A DNA stretch of 64,000 nt from JAIOSF01 sp047159865 (GCF_047159865.1 NZ_AP038804.1:1426001-1490000), one strand, 5' to 3'. Positions 1 through 8,770 are shown, counted from the stretch's first letter. The notes: generated by a model from the letters alone, not told the origin. Numbers and translations: made by a program.

Positions 1-936
1 TTTATGATAATTTGTATATCTACTCTCACAAGTGTATCACATGCAAGTTCTTTTGCTGAGATTATATCTTTTGGTACCATATTAATTTTTATATTACTTA
101 TGGATTTTTCAAAAGTGGACTTAAATAGATTTTTTAAGTATTTAACATTTATGTTTTTTTTAAGAACTTCTTTTGATCTTGTTTATTCTTTTAGTCACAT
201 GGAAGAGTGGATAGGTAGAGCAAAACATTTTATGAGGTTTTCTGTAGCTCACTTAGGAGGTGATCCTAATAATTTAGCACTATTACTTATAGCTCCTATT
301 TTATATATGGCTTTTTTTTATCGAGGTAAATTAAAATATATCATACTTTTTATATTTATGATACATTTTACTATGCTTTATAGTAGAGGTGCATTTTTAT
401 CTTTAGCTCTTGCTTTTTCATTTTATATTATATACTTTAAAAATATAAAGATATTAAAATATTTAATTCTATCTTCTTTTGCTATTGTTTATGCAATATA
501 TTATTTATATGTAAATGAGTATATATTTTTTAATTTAAACTCTTTTTTAGGTGCTGATAATTCAGCATCATCCAGATTGTTATATTGGAAAGAAGCTTTA
601 TTTGATACGAATTTTAAACAGGCTATCTTAGGAAATGGACCAAGAACATTTGTCGATATATATGGTCATTGGCTGCATAATAGTTATGTTGCTAGATATG
701 TTGATGTTGGAGTTATAGGATTACTTTTATATATGACTATTTTATTTAGTAGTTTATATATATTTATAAAACAACAAAGTAAATACTTGATATTATTTTT
801 AGCATTTATAATTGGAAGTTTTTTTGTTGATTTTTATCAAAATGCATTGATGTGGTTTTTAATAGGGTATGCTTATAAAAATCCAATATATTATAGAAGG
901 GTTATATTTGAAAAAGATAAAGTTAGCATTTGTTAA
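1..936 (+). CDS. O-antigen ligase/polymerase-like membrane protein (5' truncated)
   Basis: Multi-pass membrane protein of the WaaL/Wzy (O-antigen ligase) type, which transfers or polymerises undecaprenyl-linked glycan at the periplasmic face. The visible 310 residues are mostly hydrophobic helices. A large loop near residues 180-225 ends in WLHNSYVARYVDVGVIGLLL, the His-Asn plus Gly pattern of the Wzy_C/ligase domain. The frame is open to base 1, so the gene probably begins before the window; family members are usually about 400 residues. The ATG at 4 is therefore probably not the true start. It overlaps the next gene by about 29 bases. Whether it is ligase or polymerase cannot be told from sequence. 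Confidence 0.75.
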   Translation, partial: FMIICISTLTSVSHASSFAEIISFGTILIFILLMDFSKVDLNRFFKYLTFMFFLRTSFDLVYSFSHMEEWIGRAKHFMRFSVAHLGGDPNNLALLLIAPILYMAFFYRGKLKYIILFIFMIHFTMLYSRGAFLSLALAFSFYIIYFKNIKILKYLILSSFAIVYAIYYLYVNEYIFFNLNSFLGADNSASSRLLYWKEALFDTNFKQAILGNGPRTFVDIYGHWLHNSYVARYVDVGVIGLLLYMTILFSSLYIFIKQQSKYLILFLAFIIGSFFVDFYQNALMWFLIGYAYKNPIYYRRVIFEKDKVSIC

Positions 937-1456
937 TGTGATGGATTCATATAGTGGTGGAGAAATTGTTTTACAAAGGCTTATTCGAAATTTAGATAAA
1001 AATGAGTTTGATATCGTAGTATATACAAAGGATACAAAATTTGTAGAGACTTTAAATTGTAAAGAGTGTGAAGTTATTGTTTTTAATACACAATATCAAA
1101 TGAGATTAAAAAGAGGTTTCAGGTCACTTATACAGGCAATAAAAAACTTGTTTGTAAGTAGTAAATATATGTATCAATTGAAATATAAACATGAAGTTGA
1201 TTTGGTACATTCAAACTCATTAACATCGAATATATACTTTGCGGTATGGGCAAAAGTTTTTAGAGTTAAATTTATTGCTCATTCACATGAAATAAGAGAT
1301 GGAGTATTATTTAAAATAATACATAAGTACATTGAATTTTGTTCAGATAGAATAATTACAGTATCAAATGCTGTTAGATATAATTGGTTAGAGCATGGTG
1401 TTCATAAGAATAAAATTATAACAGTATATAATGGACTTGACAATGACTTTTTCTAA
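908..1456 (+). pseudogene. GT4 glycosyltransferase, N-terminal half (broken)
   Basis: N-terminal Rossmann domain of a family GT4 (GT-B fold) glycosyltransferase. It has KIKLAFVNVMDSYSGGE at the start, the HSNSLTSN and HSHEIRDG segments, and ends in ITVYNGLDNDFF, the usual inter-domain hinge. I prefer the TTG start at 908 because AGAAGG lies 7 bases upstream (895-900) and it keeps the first beta strand; GTG 938 and ATG 941 are alternatives. The frame stops right after the hinge. The C-terminal half continues in another frame at 1431, so this looks like one gene broken by a frameshift with loss of the hinge-to-GRL segment. Residual activity is unlikely unless the halves assemble. Confidence 0.7.
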
Positions 1457-1988
1457 TATTTCATCGATCTCAAAAACAAAAGGTATAGATTTGTTTATAT
1501 ATGCTATTGAAGCTACTGAACAAAATCATAATATATATGATATTGTAGGTAAATCTTCAAAAGTAGAACAAGACTTTGAAACTTATATACGAATATATGT
1601 GGAAGAGAGAAAACTTGAAAATATTCAATTTAAAGGTTTTATATCTAATATGAATGAGTATTTACAAAGTGTTGATGTAGTTGTTCTTACTTCTATTGTA
1701 CCTGATTCATTACCTACAGTCTTAATAGAAGGTTTAGCAAAAGGTAAAATCTTAATAGCTACTGATGTTGGAGGTGTTAGGGAAATAGTAGATGATAGTT
1801 ATGGAAATATTATTATTCCTGTAAATAGTATAGAATCAATTAAAGACGCAATTAACACTGTTAGTAATTATTCTGTTGAAAAGATATGCGAGATAAAGAA
1901 AAAGAATGTTTTAAGAGCAAAAGAGATTTTTTCTATAGAAAATCAAGTAAATATAATGACAAATATTTATAAAGAGATATTAGAATAA
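1431..1988 (+). pseudogene. GT4 glycosyltransferase, C-terminal half (broken)
   Basis: C-terminal nucleotide-sugar binding domain of the same GT4 enzyme. KTKGIDLFIYAI matches the region after the GRL..KG strand. VVVLTSIVPDSLPTVLIEGLA carries the E-x7-E type donor-binding motif, followed by ATDVGGVREIV. It overlaps the N-terminal fragment by 26 bases in a different frame (+1). An intact GT4 has roughly 20-30 residues between NG.D..F and KG.D, including a beta strand with GR; here only about nine remain. That points to a deletion plus frameshift rather than a simple base-call error. The ATG at 1431 has no clear ribosome-binding site. Confidence 0.65.
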
Positions 1989-1997
1989 AGGTAAATA

Positions 1998-2933
1998 ATG
2001 GGAATATTATCACATGGTAAAGTAACCACAGTATTGCAATATTTTACTGATAGATTTGATGATTATTGGCATATTTTATATCCAATAATTTTAAAAGGAA
2101 AAAGAAAAGAAGATGAGTATTTGTACTTTTATGATATTTCAAGAAAAGCTTTAGATTATAATGGTAAGTTTAATGAGGATGGTATCTATTTATTTTATGG
2201 ATATGATGGAAGTTATCATTTACATGCTTTAGAACTATCCCAATACTCTTTAGCTTGCTGGTTAGCTTGGAAAAAAACAGATAACACTGCTTGGTTAGAT
2301 AAGGCACTATTACATTGTGATTGGCTTGTCAAAAATCAAGAATCTGATGGTGCATGGAGAATAGAACATAAAAATCCTTCATATAAAGATCTTCCTAGTC
2401 CTTGGCCATCAGCTTTGACTCAAGGATTAGCAATTTCATCTTTAATTAGGGCTTATAAATATACTTGTAACGAAGAATATGTTACATCTGCTAAAAAAGC
2501 TTGTGAATTTTTAGAGATTGATATAGCAAATAATGGTGTAAAAAGAATATTTAGTCTAAATAAAATTTTTGGATTTATATATGAAGAGTATCCCAGAAAT
2601 GAATTAAATGGTGTATTAAATGGGCATTTATCAGCTATATTTGGAATATATGAATTATCTTTGATAGATAATTCATATAATAAGATGTTTGAAAATAACT
2701 TAAAAAATTTAAAAAAAATCTTACCATTGTTTGATTTGGGATATTGGAGTTATTATTCACTGGATGGAAATATCGATAGTGGTTTTTATCATAGACTTAT
2801 AGTTAAACAATTAAAAGTTTTAAGTGAAATAGATAGTGAATTTGAAAAATATTATATGAAATTTTACAGACAACAAGAGAATAAATATTTTGCAGTTAAA
2901 GCTTTTATTCAAAAAGTGAGATATAAATTATGA
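1998..2933 (+). CDS. D-glucuronyl C5-epimerase-like protein
   Basis: 311 residues resembling the C-terminal catalytic domain of D-glucuronyl C5-epimerases (C5-epim_C), which flip GlcA to L-IdoA within a polysaccharide. The evidence is the order of helical-barrel motifs: WLVKNQESDGAWRIEH, SPWPSALTQGLAISSLIRAY, YEEYPRNELNGVLNGHL and LGYWSYYSLDG, which match the family pattern W.sAl.QG..iS.l.RAy...EEYP...VLNG...yWSlY. No signal peptide is seen. The next gene starts at an ATGA overlap (2930-2933), so the two are translationally coupled. In this locus it may act on a uronic-acid sugar of the O-antigen or capsule; bacterial homologues with epimerase activity are known. Substrate is inferred. Confidence 0.7.
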   Translation: MGILSHGKVTTVLQYFTDRFDDYWHILYPIILKGKRKEDEYLYFYDISRKALDYNGKFNEDGIYLFYGYDGSYHLHALELSQYSLACWLAWKKTDNTAWLDKALLHCDWLVKNQESDGAWRIEHKNPSYKDLPSPWPSALTQGLAISSLIRAYKYTCNEEYVTSAKKACEFLEIDIANNGVKRIFSLNKIFGFIYEEYPRNELNGVLNGHLSAIFGIYELSLIDNSYNKMFENNLKNLKKILPLFDLGYWSYYSLDGNIDSGFYHRLIVKQLKVLSEIDSEFEKYYMKFYRQQENKYFAVKAFIQKVRYKL

Positions 2934-3889
2934 GAATTTTGGTTATTCATACTTTTGGCCTTGGTGATATGATTATGTTTACACCGGCATTGAAAAATAT
3001 TATAAATAAATTTCCAGATGTTAAGATAGATTTTTTAGTATTACAAAAAGTTTCAATTGCTCCAATAAATAATTGTACGAATATTGATCAATTATATTTT
3101 TTTGAAAATGGTATATTACCTAATTTAAAGCTTATGAGCAATTTAAGAGCTAATAGTTATGATTATATCTTACACACTTCAGGTACAAGTATATTGAAAA
3201 TGTCATTAATGATGCTTCTTCTTAAAGGAAAGCAAAAAGTTGGTGAGTATGAACAAGTTAAAGTACCTTGGTATAAGAAACAAACTCAACGACTAGATAA
3301 TAAACATAGAGTAGAATCCAATATTGAAATTGCAAACTTAATAACAATAGATAATTCTTCTAAAGAAACACCATGTTTTTACTTAAATGAAGATAATTGT
3401 AAATTTGCAGATGATTATGTATCTAAATTTAAAGATAAAATTTTGATTGGTATTCATCCTGGATGCAATGAAAAGTTTGCTAACAAAAGATGGGAAATTG
3501 AAAAATATATTGAGTTAATTAAGAAATTAAACAATAAAAACAAAGATATTAAATTTTTTATTTTTATAGGACCTGATGAAAAACAGGTAGGACAAGACTT
3601 AAAGAAAGTAGTTGAAAATATAGAATTAATAGAAAATAGCTTGGCTAACACAGCTGCATTAATTTCTAAAATGAATTTATTTATCACTAATGACTCAGGA
3701 TTAGGGCATATTGCGTCTTGTTTTGATGTAGATATTTTGACAATTTTTTCAAAAAATACTCATGCTAATCCTAATAAAATATTTCCATATTCAAAAAAAT
3801 CTCATAAAATAGATTTTAAAAAATTAAATAACAAAAATACTGAAGTAGGTATTGTTCAGGAAAATATAATTCAAAGAATAGGTAAATAA
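2930..3889 (+). CDS. GT9 heptosyltransferase-like glycosyltransferase
   Basis: 319 residues of the ADP-heptose:LPS heptosyltransferase family (GT9, GT-B fold). The N-terminus MRILVIHTFGLGDMIMFTPAL is the acceptor-side loop. ILIGIHPGCNEKFANKRWE is the donor-site strand with the family W, and FITNDSGLGHIASCF is the near-invariant GP/S-x-HxA-type segment. It is coupled to the epimerase-like gene by ATGA. Located in a glycan locus rather than a waa core cluster, it may add a heptose or other sugar to the O-unit or core. The exact donor cannot be read from sequence. Confidence 0.8.
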   Translation: MRILVIHTFGLGDMIMFTPALKNIINKFPDVKIDFLVLQKVSIAPINNCTNIDQLYFFENGILPNLKLMSNLRANSYDYILHTSGTSILKMSLMMLLLKGKQKVGEYEQVKVPWYKKQTQRLDNKHRVESNIEIANLITIDNSSKETPCFYLNEDNCKFADDYVSKFKDKILIGIHPGCNEKFANKRWEIEKYIELIKKLNNKNKDIKFFIFIGPDEKQVGQDLKKVVENIELIENSLANTAALISKMNLFITNDSGLGHIASCFDVDILTIFSKNTHANPNKIFPYSKKSHKIDFKKLNNKNTEVGIVQENIIQRIGK

Positions 3890-3891
3890 AA

Positions 3892-4641
3892 ATGAATAAA
3901 GGTATAGTCTCTATAATTACCCCATCATATAAATCAGAAAGATTTATATCACAAACAATAGAATCAGTTCTGACTCAAACATATCATTATTGGGAGATGA
4001 TAATAGTTGATGATGTTTCACCGGACAACTCAAATAAGAATATAGAAGAATATATCAAAAAAGACAATCGAATTAAGCTTATAAAACTGGAACAAAATAG
4101 TGGCCCAGCGGTAGCTAGAAATAGAGGAATAGAGGAAGCTGGTGGTAAATATATAGCTTTCTTAGATGCTGATGATTTGTGGAAGCCTGAAAAACTTGAA
4201 AAGCAAATAAAATTTATGGAAGAAAAAAATTGTGTTCTATCATATAGTGCTTATGAAACTATGAGTGAAGAAGGAACACTTGAAAATAAAATTATAAATC
4301 CAGCTTTGAAAGTATCATATAATGATTTACTAAAGTCAAATCATATTGGGTGCTTAACTGCTATATATGATGTGCAAAAGGTTGGAAAGGTATATATGCC
4401 AATTATTAGTAAAAGGCAAGACTATGGACTCTGGCTTAGGCTTCTTAGAAAAACAGATTTTGCGTATGGTATTGACGAACCTTTGGCAGTGTATAGGATT
4501 ATGTCAAATTCTGTTTCTAGTAATAAATTTAAACTACTGAAATATCACTATAAGTTATTTACAGAATTTGAAAATATTAGTTCTTTGAAAGCTTTCTATT
4601 ATCTAGGGTGGAATATATTGACAAAATTAATTTATAGGTAG
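3892..4641 (+). CDS. GT2 family glycosyltransferase
   Basis: 249-residue cytoplasmic GT-A transferase of family 2. It has VSIITPSYKSERFISQTIES at the N-terminus, the IIVDDVSPDNS nucleotide-binding loop, GPAVARNRGIEEA, and AFLDADD as the metal-binding DxD. QDYGLWLRLL supplies the catalytic Asp region (ED/QDY). Length fits single-domain WcaA-like enzymes that assemble O-units on undecaprenyl diphosphate. It starts 2 bases after the GT9 stop and 5 bases before the SDR gene, so it is part of the same operon. Donor and acceptor are unknown. Confidence 0.85.
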   Translation: MNKGIVSIITPSYKSERFISQTIESVLTQTYHYWEMIIVDDVSPDNSNKNIEEYIKKDNRIKLIKLEQNSGPAVARNRGIEEAGGKYIAFLDADDLWKPEKLEKQIKFMEEKNCVLSYSAYETMSEEGTLENKIINPALKVSYNDLLKSNHIGCLTAIYDVQKVGKVYMPIISKRQDYGLWLRLLRKTDFAYGIDEPLAVYRIMSNSVSSNKFKLLKYHYKLFTEFENISSLKAFYYLGWNILTKLIYR

Positions 4642-4646
4642 TAATA

Positions 4647-5501
4647 ATGAAAATATTAATTACAGGAAGTAGTGGATATCTAGGAAGTAGTTTTATGGTT
4701 CAATATAGTGATAAATATAATTTTCAGAAGTTTTCGTTATTGAGTCAAAAATTGGAAGATATAAATTTTGATGCTGTAGATAAAGTTTTACATTGTGCTG
4801 CACTTGTGCATCAAAAAGAAAAGCAATCTTATGAAAAATATCATGAAATTAATGTAGAATATCCTTTGAAACTTGCAAAATTAGCAAAAGAAAATGGAGT
4901 AAAACAATTTATTTTTATAAGTACTGTTGCAGTGTATGGTGAAGATGAAGAAAAACTAGATGAAAATACTATTTGTAATCCAATCACACCTTATGGCAAA
5001 AGTAAGCTTGAAGCAGAAAAAGAGTTTTTGGAATTAAACGATGAAAACTTTATCGTTAGTATCATAAGACCACCTATGGTTTATGGTAAAAATGCTCCAG
5101 GAAATATAGAAAGTTTAGTTAATTTTGTGAAAAAAGTACCTATTATACCACTTGGTGGTATTGAAAATAGAAGAAGTTTTATATCTATTCAGAACCTTTG
5201 TCATTTGGTCGATGTAGTAATAGAAAAGCAAAAATCAGGAATATTTTTAGCTACAGATGACGAGCCACTTAGTACCACAAAACTGTGTGAACTCATAGCC
5301 AAAAATCTTGACAAAAAAGTATATCTAGTCAAAATATCATTTTTTGAAATACTTTTAAAAGTAGTAAAACCATCGTTTCATAAAAGACTGTATGGAAGTC
5401 TTGAAGTTGACAATACTCTCACAAAAAAGAATCTAAAGCTGAGCAATTCTTTTAGTGTAGAAGAGGGGATAAAATTTATGTTGACAAAAGATACTAAATA
5501 A
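4647..5501 (+). CDS. NAD-dependent nucleotide-sugar epimerase/dehydratase (SDR)
   Basis: 284-residue extended short-chain dehydrogenase. The NAD loop G7-S-S-G10-Y-L-G13 lies at the N-terminus. HCAALVHQ, the active-site strand FISTVAVYGE, and catalytic Y116-x3-K120 (in TPYGKSK) follow, with RPPMVYGKNAPGN as the substrate loop. It resembles the WbpV-type or UDP-GlcNAc 4-epimerase-like proteins that precede WbpL-like transferases in Campylobacterota and Pseudomonas O-antigen loci. In that context it likely makes a UDP-HexNAc (QuiNAc/FucNAc type) used by the transferase at 6062. The toxin-antitoxin pair lies between these two partners. Confidence 0.8.
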   Translation: MKILITGSSGYLGSSFMVQYSDKYNFQKFSLLSQKLEDINFDAVDKVLHCAALVHQKEKQSYEKYHEINVEYPLKLAKLAKENGVKQFIFISTVAVYGEDEEKLDENTICNPITPYGKSKLEAEKEFLELNDENFIVSIIRPPMVYGKNAPGNIESLVNFVKKVPIIPLGGIENRRSFISIQNLCHLVDVVIEKQKSGIFLATDDEPLSTTKLCELIAKNLDKKVYLVKISFFEILLKVVKPSFHKRLYGSLEVDNTLTKKNLKLSNSFSVEEGIKFMLTKDTK

Positions 5502-5509
5502 AGTATAAT
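5481..5509 (+). promoter_or_regulatory. Consensus sigma-70 promoter of the toxin-antitoxin operon
   Basis: TTGACA at 5481-5486, a 17-base spacer, and TATAAT at 5504-5509: both hexamers match the sigma-70 consensus exactly. It lies over the 3' end of the SDR gene and 28 bases before the antitoxin ATG (5537). It should drive the antitoxin-toxin pair and may also help transcribe the downstream glycan genes. Confidence 0.75.
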
Positions 5510-5519
5510 AATTGATACT
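5502..5519. promoter_or_regulatory. Inverted repeat over the -10 box, candidate antitoxin operator
   Basis: AGTAT (5502-5506) and ATACT (5515-5519) form an inverted repeat covering the -10 hexamer and the expected start site. A second GATACTAAA copy at 5490-5498 overlaps the spacer. This placement suits autoregulation by a Phd/RelB-type antitoxin. The operator role is inferred from position only. Confidence 0.4.
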
Positions 5520-5536
5520 AAAAAAAGGATAATATT

Positions 5537-5794
5537 ATGCAACCAATATTAGCAAACTATACAGCAAGTATAACAGAACTTAAAAAATCACCCACACAAC
5601 TACTCAAAGATGCAGGAGATGAAGCAGTGGCTATTTTAAATCATAATGTAGCAAGTTCATATCTTGTACCAAGTGCATTATATGAAAAGATGATGGATGT
5701 TATGGATGATTATTATTTACGAATAGAAGTTGAAGAAGCATTAAATGATACTAGTAAACCTGTTAGAGTAGAACTAGATGACTTATTGTCTTGA
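5537..5794 (+). CDS. Phd/StbD-type antitoxin
   Basis: 85-residue acidic protein. Its N-terminal half (ANYTASITELKKSPTQLLKDA, VAILNHNVASSYLVP) matches the DNA-binding Phd/YefM/StbD fold. The C-terminal half (EVEEALNDTSKPVRVELDDLL) is the toxin-binding tail. AAGGA at 5525-5529 serves the ATG at 5537. The toxin start lies 17 bases inside this gene, the usual coupled arrangement. It should neutralise the downstream RelE-like toxin and repress the operon. Confidence 0.85.
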   Translation: MQPILANYTASITELKKSPTQLLKDAGDEAVAILNHNVASSYLVPSALYEKMMDVMDDYYLRIEVEEALNDTSKPVRVELDDLLS

Positions 5795-6062
5795 GTATAT
5801 GCCAAAAGCATTAAAAAATTGGGATAAATTAGATATAACAATCAAAAAACAATTTTATAAAAAGATTCAAGAACGACTCAAAAATCCAAGAGTTCAAAAA
5901 GACAAATTAAGTGGTTATGCTAATATTTATAAAATAAAATTAAGAAGTTCCGGTTTTAGACTTGCTTATGAAGTTAAAGATGAACAAATATTAGTTTTAG
6001 TCTTATCTGTTGGTAAAAGAGAAAACAATAAAGTATATAATGATTTAAAAGATAGAATATAA
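5778..6062 (+). CDS. RelE/StbE-type mRNA interferase toxin
   Basis: 94 residues of the RelE/ParE superfamily, closest in look to StbE/RelE. LEYMPKALKNWDKLDITIKK is the N-terminal helix pair. YKIKLRSSGFRLAYEV is the core beta sheet with basic and Arg catalytic candidates. LVLVLSVGKREN and the terminal helix with VYNDLK follow. RelE toxins cut mRNA on the ribosome. The start at 5778 is preferred because residues before MPKAL match the family. It overlaps the antitoxin by 17 bases and the next gene by one base (TAATG at 6060), so glycan initiation is translationally tied to it. Confidence 0.85.
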   Translation: MTYCLEYMPKALKNWDKLDITIKKQFYKKIQERLKNPRVQKDKLSGYANIYKIKLRSSGFRLAYEVKDEQILVLVLSVGKRENNKVYNDLKDRI

Positions 6063-7027
6063 TGATATATATAATCCTTTTACTCCTTTCTTTTACTCTT
6101 ACATATTTTATAAAAAACTATTACATCAAAAATGCCATTTTAGATGAGGTAAATGAAAGAAGTTCACATACTGTACCTACTCCACACGGTGGTGGTATAG
6201 CTCTTGCTATCACATGGCTTGTAGGCTTAGGGTATTTATACTTTACTTCCCAAATAGAGGCTGATTTTTTTTATGCTCTAAGTGTAGGTGTGATCATCTC
6301 TGTAGTTAGTTTTTTTGATGATATTTATGAGCTAAGTGCAAAGCTTCGCATGATAGTACAAAGTGTTGTGGCTATGCTTGGACTTTTTTGTTTAGGTGGA
6401 TTTGAGAGTTTGGAGTTTGGCTTGTTTAGTATAGAGAACCAAATCATCACAAATGTTTTTGCTTTTTTACTGATAGTTTGGTTTATAAATCTTTATAACT
6501 TTTTAGACGGTATCAATGGCTATGCAGGAAGTGAAGCTTTGTTTTTAGCTGCTGCTGGATTTTTACTTTTTGGTGGTGGACACTTTTTGGTTCTAGGTGT
6601 TGCTGTTCTAGGCTTTTTGTACTGGAACTTTAATAAAGCGAAGATATTTATGGGAGATGTAGGAAGTACACTTTTGGGCTACAATGTAGCTATATTTACA
6701 CTCTACTATGCAAATCAAGAGTCTACAAACCTTTGGATATGGATCGTACTATTTGGAGTGTTTTGGTTCGATGCTACTCTTACTTTAGTAAGAAGAAAAC
6801 TCAATGGAGAAAAGCTAAGCCAAGCGCATAAAAAACACGCCTATCAAAGACTCACACAAGCAAAATGGAGCCATTTTAAGGTGACTAATTATATGATAGG
6901 GTTAAATATAGTACTATTTTTGATGGTTTATTTTATTGGAAATATTGCTGTAAGTTTTACTATAAGTTTACTACTTTTATATTTGGTATATATATTTATA
7001 GATAGTAAAAAAACATTTGAAAAATAA
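6062..7027 (+). CDS. WbpL/WecA-like undecaprenyl-phosphate sugar-1-phosphate transferase
   Basis: 321-residue polytopic member of the MraY/WecA family (PNPT). It moves a HexNAc-1-phosphate onto undecaprenyl phosphate to begin O-unit synthesis at the inner face of the membrane. Motifs: PTPHGGGIA, SFFDDIYELSAKLR (the DD pair), NLYNFLDGINGYAG, AKIFMGDVGSTLLGY, and the cytoplasmic AHKKHAYQRL His box. About ten membrane helices are evident. Position between an SDR epimerase and a WbpM-like dehydratase fits the WbpL subgroup (FucNAc/QuiNAc transfer), but the sugar is inferred. Confidence 0.88.
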   Translation: MIYIILLLLSFTLTYFIKNYYIKNAILDEVNERSSHTVPTPHGGGIALAITWLVGLGYLYFTSQIEADFFYALSVGVIISVVSFFDDIYELSAKLRMIVQSVVAMLGLFCLGGFESLEFGLFSIENQIITNVFAFLLIVWFINLYNFLDGINGYAGSEALFLAAAGFLLFGGGHFLVLGVAVLGFLYWNFNKAKIFMGDVGSTLLGYNVAIFTLYYANQESTNLWIWIVLFGVFWFDATLTLVRRKLNGEKLSQAHKKHAYQRLTQAKWSHFKVTNYMIGLNIVLFLMVYFIGNIAVSFTISLLLLYLVYIFIDSKKTFEK

Positions 7028-7039
7028 AAGGTAAACAAT

Positions 7040-8770
7040 ATGAAATTTGATAAAAGAATCTTAAACTTTTTGGTCATAGTCCTTCTCTCTTGTGTTACAT
7101 TTTGGTGGACCTCTTTTATATTTCACCTAGAGATGGCGTGGGATGTTTTAGGAACAATTATTCTTTTTAGGATAGTTGCTTCTTTTATGATTTTTAAGGA
7201 CTTTTCTCTTTCTTGGAGCAAATCTACACAAAAAACTTTTTTGATCAAAAGTATGGTAGTGTCACTTCCTTTGATGATATATACCCCTCTCTATCATGGT
7301 GAAGTTCGAATAGCTTTTATGATGAGTGAGGCTATGACTTACCTTGTTGTACTGAGTTTTACAATGTACTTGTATCACTTCCTTATCAACAGAAGCGGTA
7401 TAGCCAAAACAAAGTCTATGGTGATATATGGAGCTGGAAAAGCTGGAAATAAGCTTGAAGATGAGTTTAGAAATAGTGAATACAAAGTGAAGTATTTTTT
7501 AGATGATGATCAAATTCTTCAAGGGAGAAGTATCGATGGTATAAAAATCATCTCAAAACAACAACTCAAAGAGAAAAGCTCACAAGATACAAAATATGAC
7601 CTTTTAATCGTAGCTATGCCAAGTGCTACAAAACAAAGAATCAAACAGATACATGAAAACCTCAATCCATACTTCAAACAGATAAAAATATTGCCAACTC
7701 TTGAAGAGATTTTGGATGATAAAAACTTCTCTTCACAACTAAAAGATATATCAGTAGAAGATCTTCTTGCAAGACATCCTAAAGATTTAGATAAAAAAGC
7801 GATCAAAAAATTTATAAGAGATAAAAAAGTACTCATAACAGGTGCTGGGGGAAGTATAGGAAGTGAGATATCAAGACAGTGTGCAAACTTTGGGGCAAGT
7901 GAACTGATACTTTTAGATCATAGTGAATTTAACCTATACCAAATAGCAGAGGAGTTAGCCTCGTATGAACCACATCTTGTGATGCAGTCAGTTTCAAACT
8001 TGAAGCTTTTGGAAAAAACTTTTGAAAAGTACAAACCTGATATTGTGATACACGCAGCAGCATACAAACATGTGCCACTTGTTGAGGACAATATTCAAGA
8101 AGCGATAGTAAACAATATCCAAGGAACCAAAAATACAATAGATTGTGCTATCAAGTACAAAGTAGAAAAATTTGTACTCATCTCTACAGATAAAGCGGTA
8201 CGACCAACAAATGTGATGGGAACAACAAAAAGAATTTGTGAACTTTATGCTCAAAATGTAGTTTCTAAAAGCACCGAAATAGTAGCTGTACGGTTTGGGA
8301 ATGTTTTGGGAAGTAGTGGAAGTGTGATACCTAAGTTCAAAGCGCAAATAGAAGCTGGCAAAAACATCACAGTGACACACCCTGATATCACGAGATATTT
8401 TATGCTCATACCTGAAGCTTGTGAACTGGTTCTTCAAACAAGTAGTATAGGGAAAGGTGGAGAGATATTTATACTAGATATGGGCGAACCTATCAAAATA
8501 GTTGATCTGGCTAAAAAAATGATTGAGTTAAGTGGACGAGATGAGATACAAATAGAGTTTAGTGGACTTCGACCAGGGGAAAAACTCTATGAAGAACTCC
8601 TCATAAACGATAGTGATACAAAAACTCAATACGAGTCTATAACAGTAGCTGGTCGTACAGATTATGATATCAAAGAATTAAACCACGATATTGAAGAGCT
8701 ACTTCATACAAAAAATAAGATAAAAAAACTCAAAAAGATTGTGCCTGAGTTTGATCATAAGGTAAACTAG
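7040..8770 (+). CDS. WbpM/PglF-like membrane-bound NDP-sugar 4,6-dehydratase
   Basis: 576 residues. There are four N-terminal membrane helices (about 1-120), a first Rossmann-like domain with IYGAGKAGNKL (about 130), and a catalytic SDR domain with G268-A-G-G271-S-I-G274. VLISTDKAVRPTNVMGTTK holds the family's substituted active site: M393-x3-K397 replaces Tyr-x3-Lys, as in WbpM/FlaA1-type enzymes that use a Ser-Met-Lys triad. It turns UDP-GlcNAc into the 4-keto-6-deoxy intermediate for QuiNAc, FucNAc or bacillosamine. It follows the initiating transferase by 12 bases, and together they form the conserved glycan-start module. Confidence 0.9.
   Translation: MKFDKRILNFLVIVLLSCVTFWWTSFIFHLEMAWDVLGTIILFRIVASFMIFKDFSLSWSKSTQKTFLIKSMVVSLPLMIYTPLYHGEVRIAFMMSEAMTYLVVLSFTMYLYHFLINRSGIAKTKSMVIYGAGKAGNKLEDEFRNSEYKVKYFLDDDQILQGRSIDGIKIISKQQLKEKSSQDTKYDLLIVAMPSATKQRIKQIHENLNPYFKQIKILPTLEEILDDKNFSSQLKDISVEDLLARHPKDLDKKAIKKFIRDKKVLITGAGGSIGSEISRQCANFGASELILLDHSEFNLYQIAEELASYEPHLVMQSVSNLKLLEKTFEKYKPDIVIHAAAYKHVPLVEDNIQEAIVNNIQGTKNTIDCAIKYKVEKFVLISTDKAVRPTNVMGTTKRICELYAQNVVSKSTEIVAVRFGNVLGSSGSVIPKFKAQIEAGKNITVTHPDITRYFMLIPEACELVLQTSSIGKGGEIFILDMGEPIKIVDLAKKMIELSGRDEIQIEFSGLRPGEKLYEELLINDSDTKTQYESITVAGRTDYDIKELNHDIEELLHTKNKIKKLKKIVPEFDHKVN

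Noticed and set aside
1431..1456. Programmed frameshift joining the two GT4 halves
   Set aside because: The overlap contains a T-run, but the inter-domain segment is also missing about 15-20 residues, so a simple ribosomal slip would not give an intact enzyme.
5537..6062. Evidence of a mobile element carrying the toxin-antitoxin pair
   Set aside because: No transposase, terminal repeats or target duplication around it; the genes overlap neatly with neighbours.
7994..8437. Open frame of 147 codons on the - strand
   Set aside because: Shadow of the well-supported WbpM-like gene; composition and lack of a ribosome-binding site do not support it.
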